Assembly: GCF_001989455.1 (NCBI RefSeq)
Contig: NZ_CP018346.1
Span: 434,001-498,000, forward strand
Direction: 5' to 3'
Source of the DNA: Prochlorococcus sp. RS04
Lineage (GTDB): Bacteria > Cyanobacteriota > Cyanobacteriia > PCC-6307 > Cyanobiaceae
DNA length: 64,000 nucleotides
Shown here: positions 63,647 through 64,000 of the stretch, one piece after another
Numbering within the stretch: the stretch's first letter is position 1
Layout of the letters: every line of letters begins with the position of its first letter
The notes under the pieces: model-generated
The model's database searches: none
Seen by the model: only the letters and a program-made list of their open reading frames with translations
Told to the model about the DNA's origin: nothing
Translations under genes and position numbers: made by a program

Positions 63647-64000
63647 TTAAGACTTAACCCATATTGCAAGCCCTCCGCCCCTTCCTCGAGCACATAACCA
63701 ATTATCTTTAGTGCTAATTCCTACAAGAGAGAAAAAAGGCATTTTTTTTTCTTCTGGTTTTTTTAATTCCTTATTAAATACTGGAAAACTACTAATACTA
63801 ATTTTCAATTTTTCAAAATAAAAAGCCAATAAAGGTCTAAGCCCTTTTAATTCTGCACTGCCTATAAAAGTAATATTTAATAATCCGAAATTAATTGAAT
63901 TTTTTATTTCATAATTTATTTGATCCTCTTTATTTTTACTTTTTAATTCGAGTCTTGCCGACAATACTTGGAGAATAGAACTGGGTATATTTTTGATTTC
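63647..64000 (-). CDS. Partial CDS, PAP/fibrillin-like C-terminus
   Basis: The reading frame remains open to the window edge, so the start is upstream. The visible part has IPSSILQVLSARLELKSKN, INFGLLNITFIGSAELKGL, RPLLAFYFEKLKISISSFPV and the ending LCARGRGGGLAIWVKS. The layout and final RGxGGxxxW resemble the plastid-lipid-associated (PAP/fibrillin) family, which binds lipids near thylakoids. The similarity is by eye and moderate. A short start at 63964 (TTG) is not needed. Confidence 0.45.
   Translation of the reverse strand, partial: EIKNIPSSILQVLSARLELKSKNKEDQINYEIKNSINFGLLNITFIGSAELKGLRPLLAFYFEKLKISISSFPVFNKELKKPEEKKMPFFSLVGISTKDNWLCARGRGGGLAIWVKS

Overview
The window looks like a chromosome segment of a marine picocyanobacterium, almost certainly Prochlorococcus of a low-GC, high-light type. 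The DNA is very AT-rich and tightly packed. It carries cyanobacterial markers: ndhB, chlG, a petP-like b6f subunit, pipX, cyanobacterial sepF, the plastid-type pyruvate dehydrogenase E2, ubiE/menG, and DUF1651, DUF3764, DUF4278 and DUF1823 proteins. I see no rRNA, insertion sequence, integrase, phage structural gene or CRISPR array. Strain-level assignment is not possible from reading alone.

Region 1 to 48 kb is mostly core. It runs: a repeat-bearing lipoprotein, topA, ndhB, a MacB/LolD-type ATPase, birA, a DciA-like DUF721 protein, ubiE, hisF, petP, chlG, a class A penicillin-binding protein and rsmB. Two small overlooked genes follow, then a four-gene photolyase operon (DUF393, DUF2805, DUF2256, photolyase-related). 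Next come trmH, a lone DppC-like permease, lepA, mqo, nfu and a glutamine-riboswitch-like leader ahead of a DUF4278 gene. After these are an arsM-like methyltransferase, a class V aminotransferase, an SDR, murE, a glutaredoxin-like protein, yidD and rpsD. Then come two cystathionine-synthase-like genes with cysK (sulfur amino acids), queA, pdhC, a YlqD-like protein, fadD, lipB, hpf, a degenerate deoC-like gene, recO, a GT4 glycosyltransferase, proC, sepF, yggS, pipX, ecfT, der, DUF1823, cobI, miaE and aroQ.

Two tRNA genes (Tyr-GTA and Thr-GGT) at 47.9-48.1 kb mark a change in texture. From there to 64 kb the DNA is dominated by very small genes (28-130 aa), many with one membrane segment and no recognisable family. 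Recognisable genes are interspersed: a cupin, thiD, tenA, a second photolyase/cryptochrome, proline iminopeptidase, a CPBP protease, arfB, bcp and tatA. About 400 bases at 56.3-56.7 kb lack a gene and end in a strong minus-strand terminator. A repeat-rich structured leader lies at 59.57-59.64 kb.

Themes linking the genes are light and UV (two photolyase-family genes, chlorophyll and b6f genes), nitrogen status (pipX, a glutamine-riboswitch-like leader, a perfect GTA-N8-TAC NtcA-type site at 48510), sulfur amino acids, lipoate/pyruvate dehydrogenase, and cell wall and division. The observations most worth following are the photolyase operon whose photolyase lacks the usual Fe-S cysteine pattern, the riboswitch-controlled DUF4278 gene, the deoC-like protein without its Schiff-base lysine, the two candidate non-coding RNAs, and the dense small-protein cluster behind the tRNA pair.
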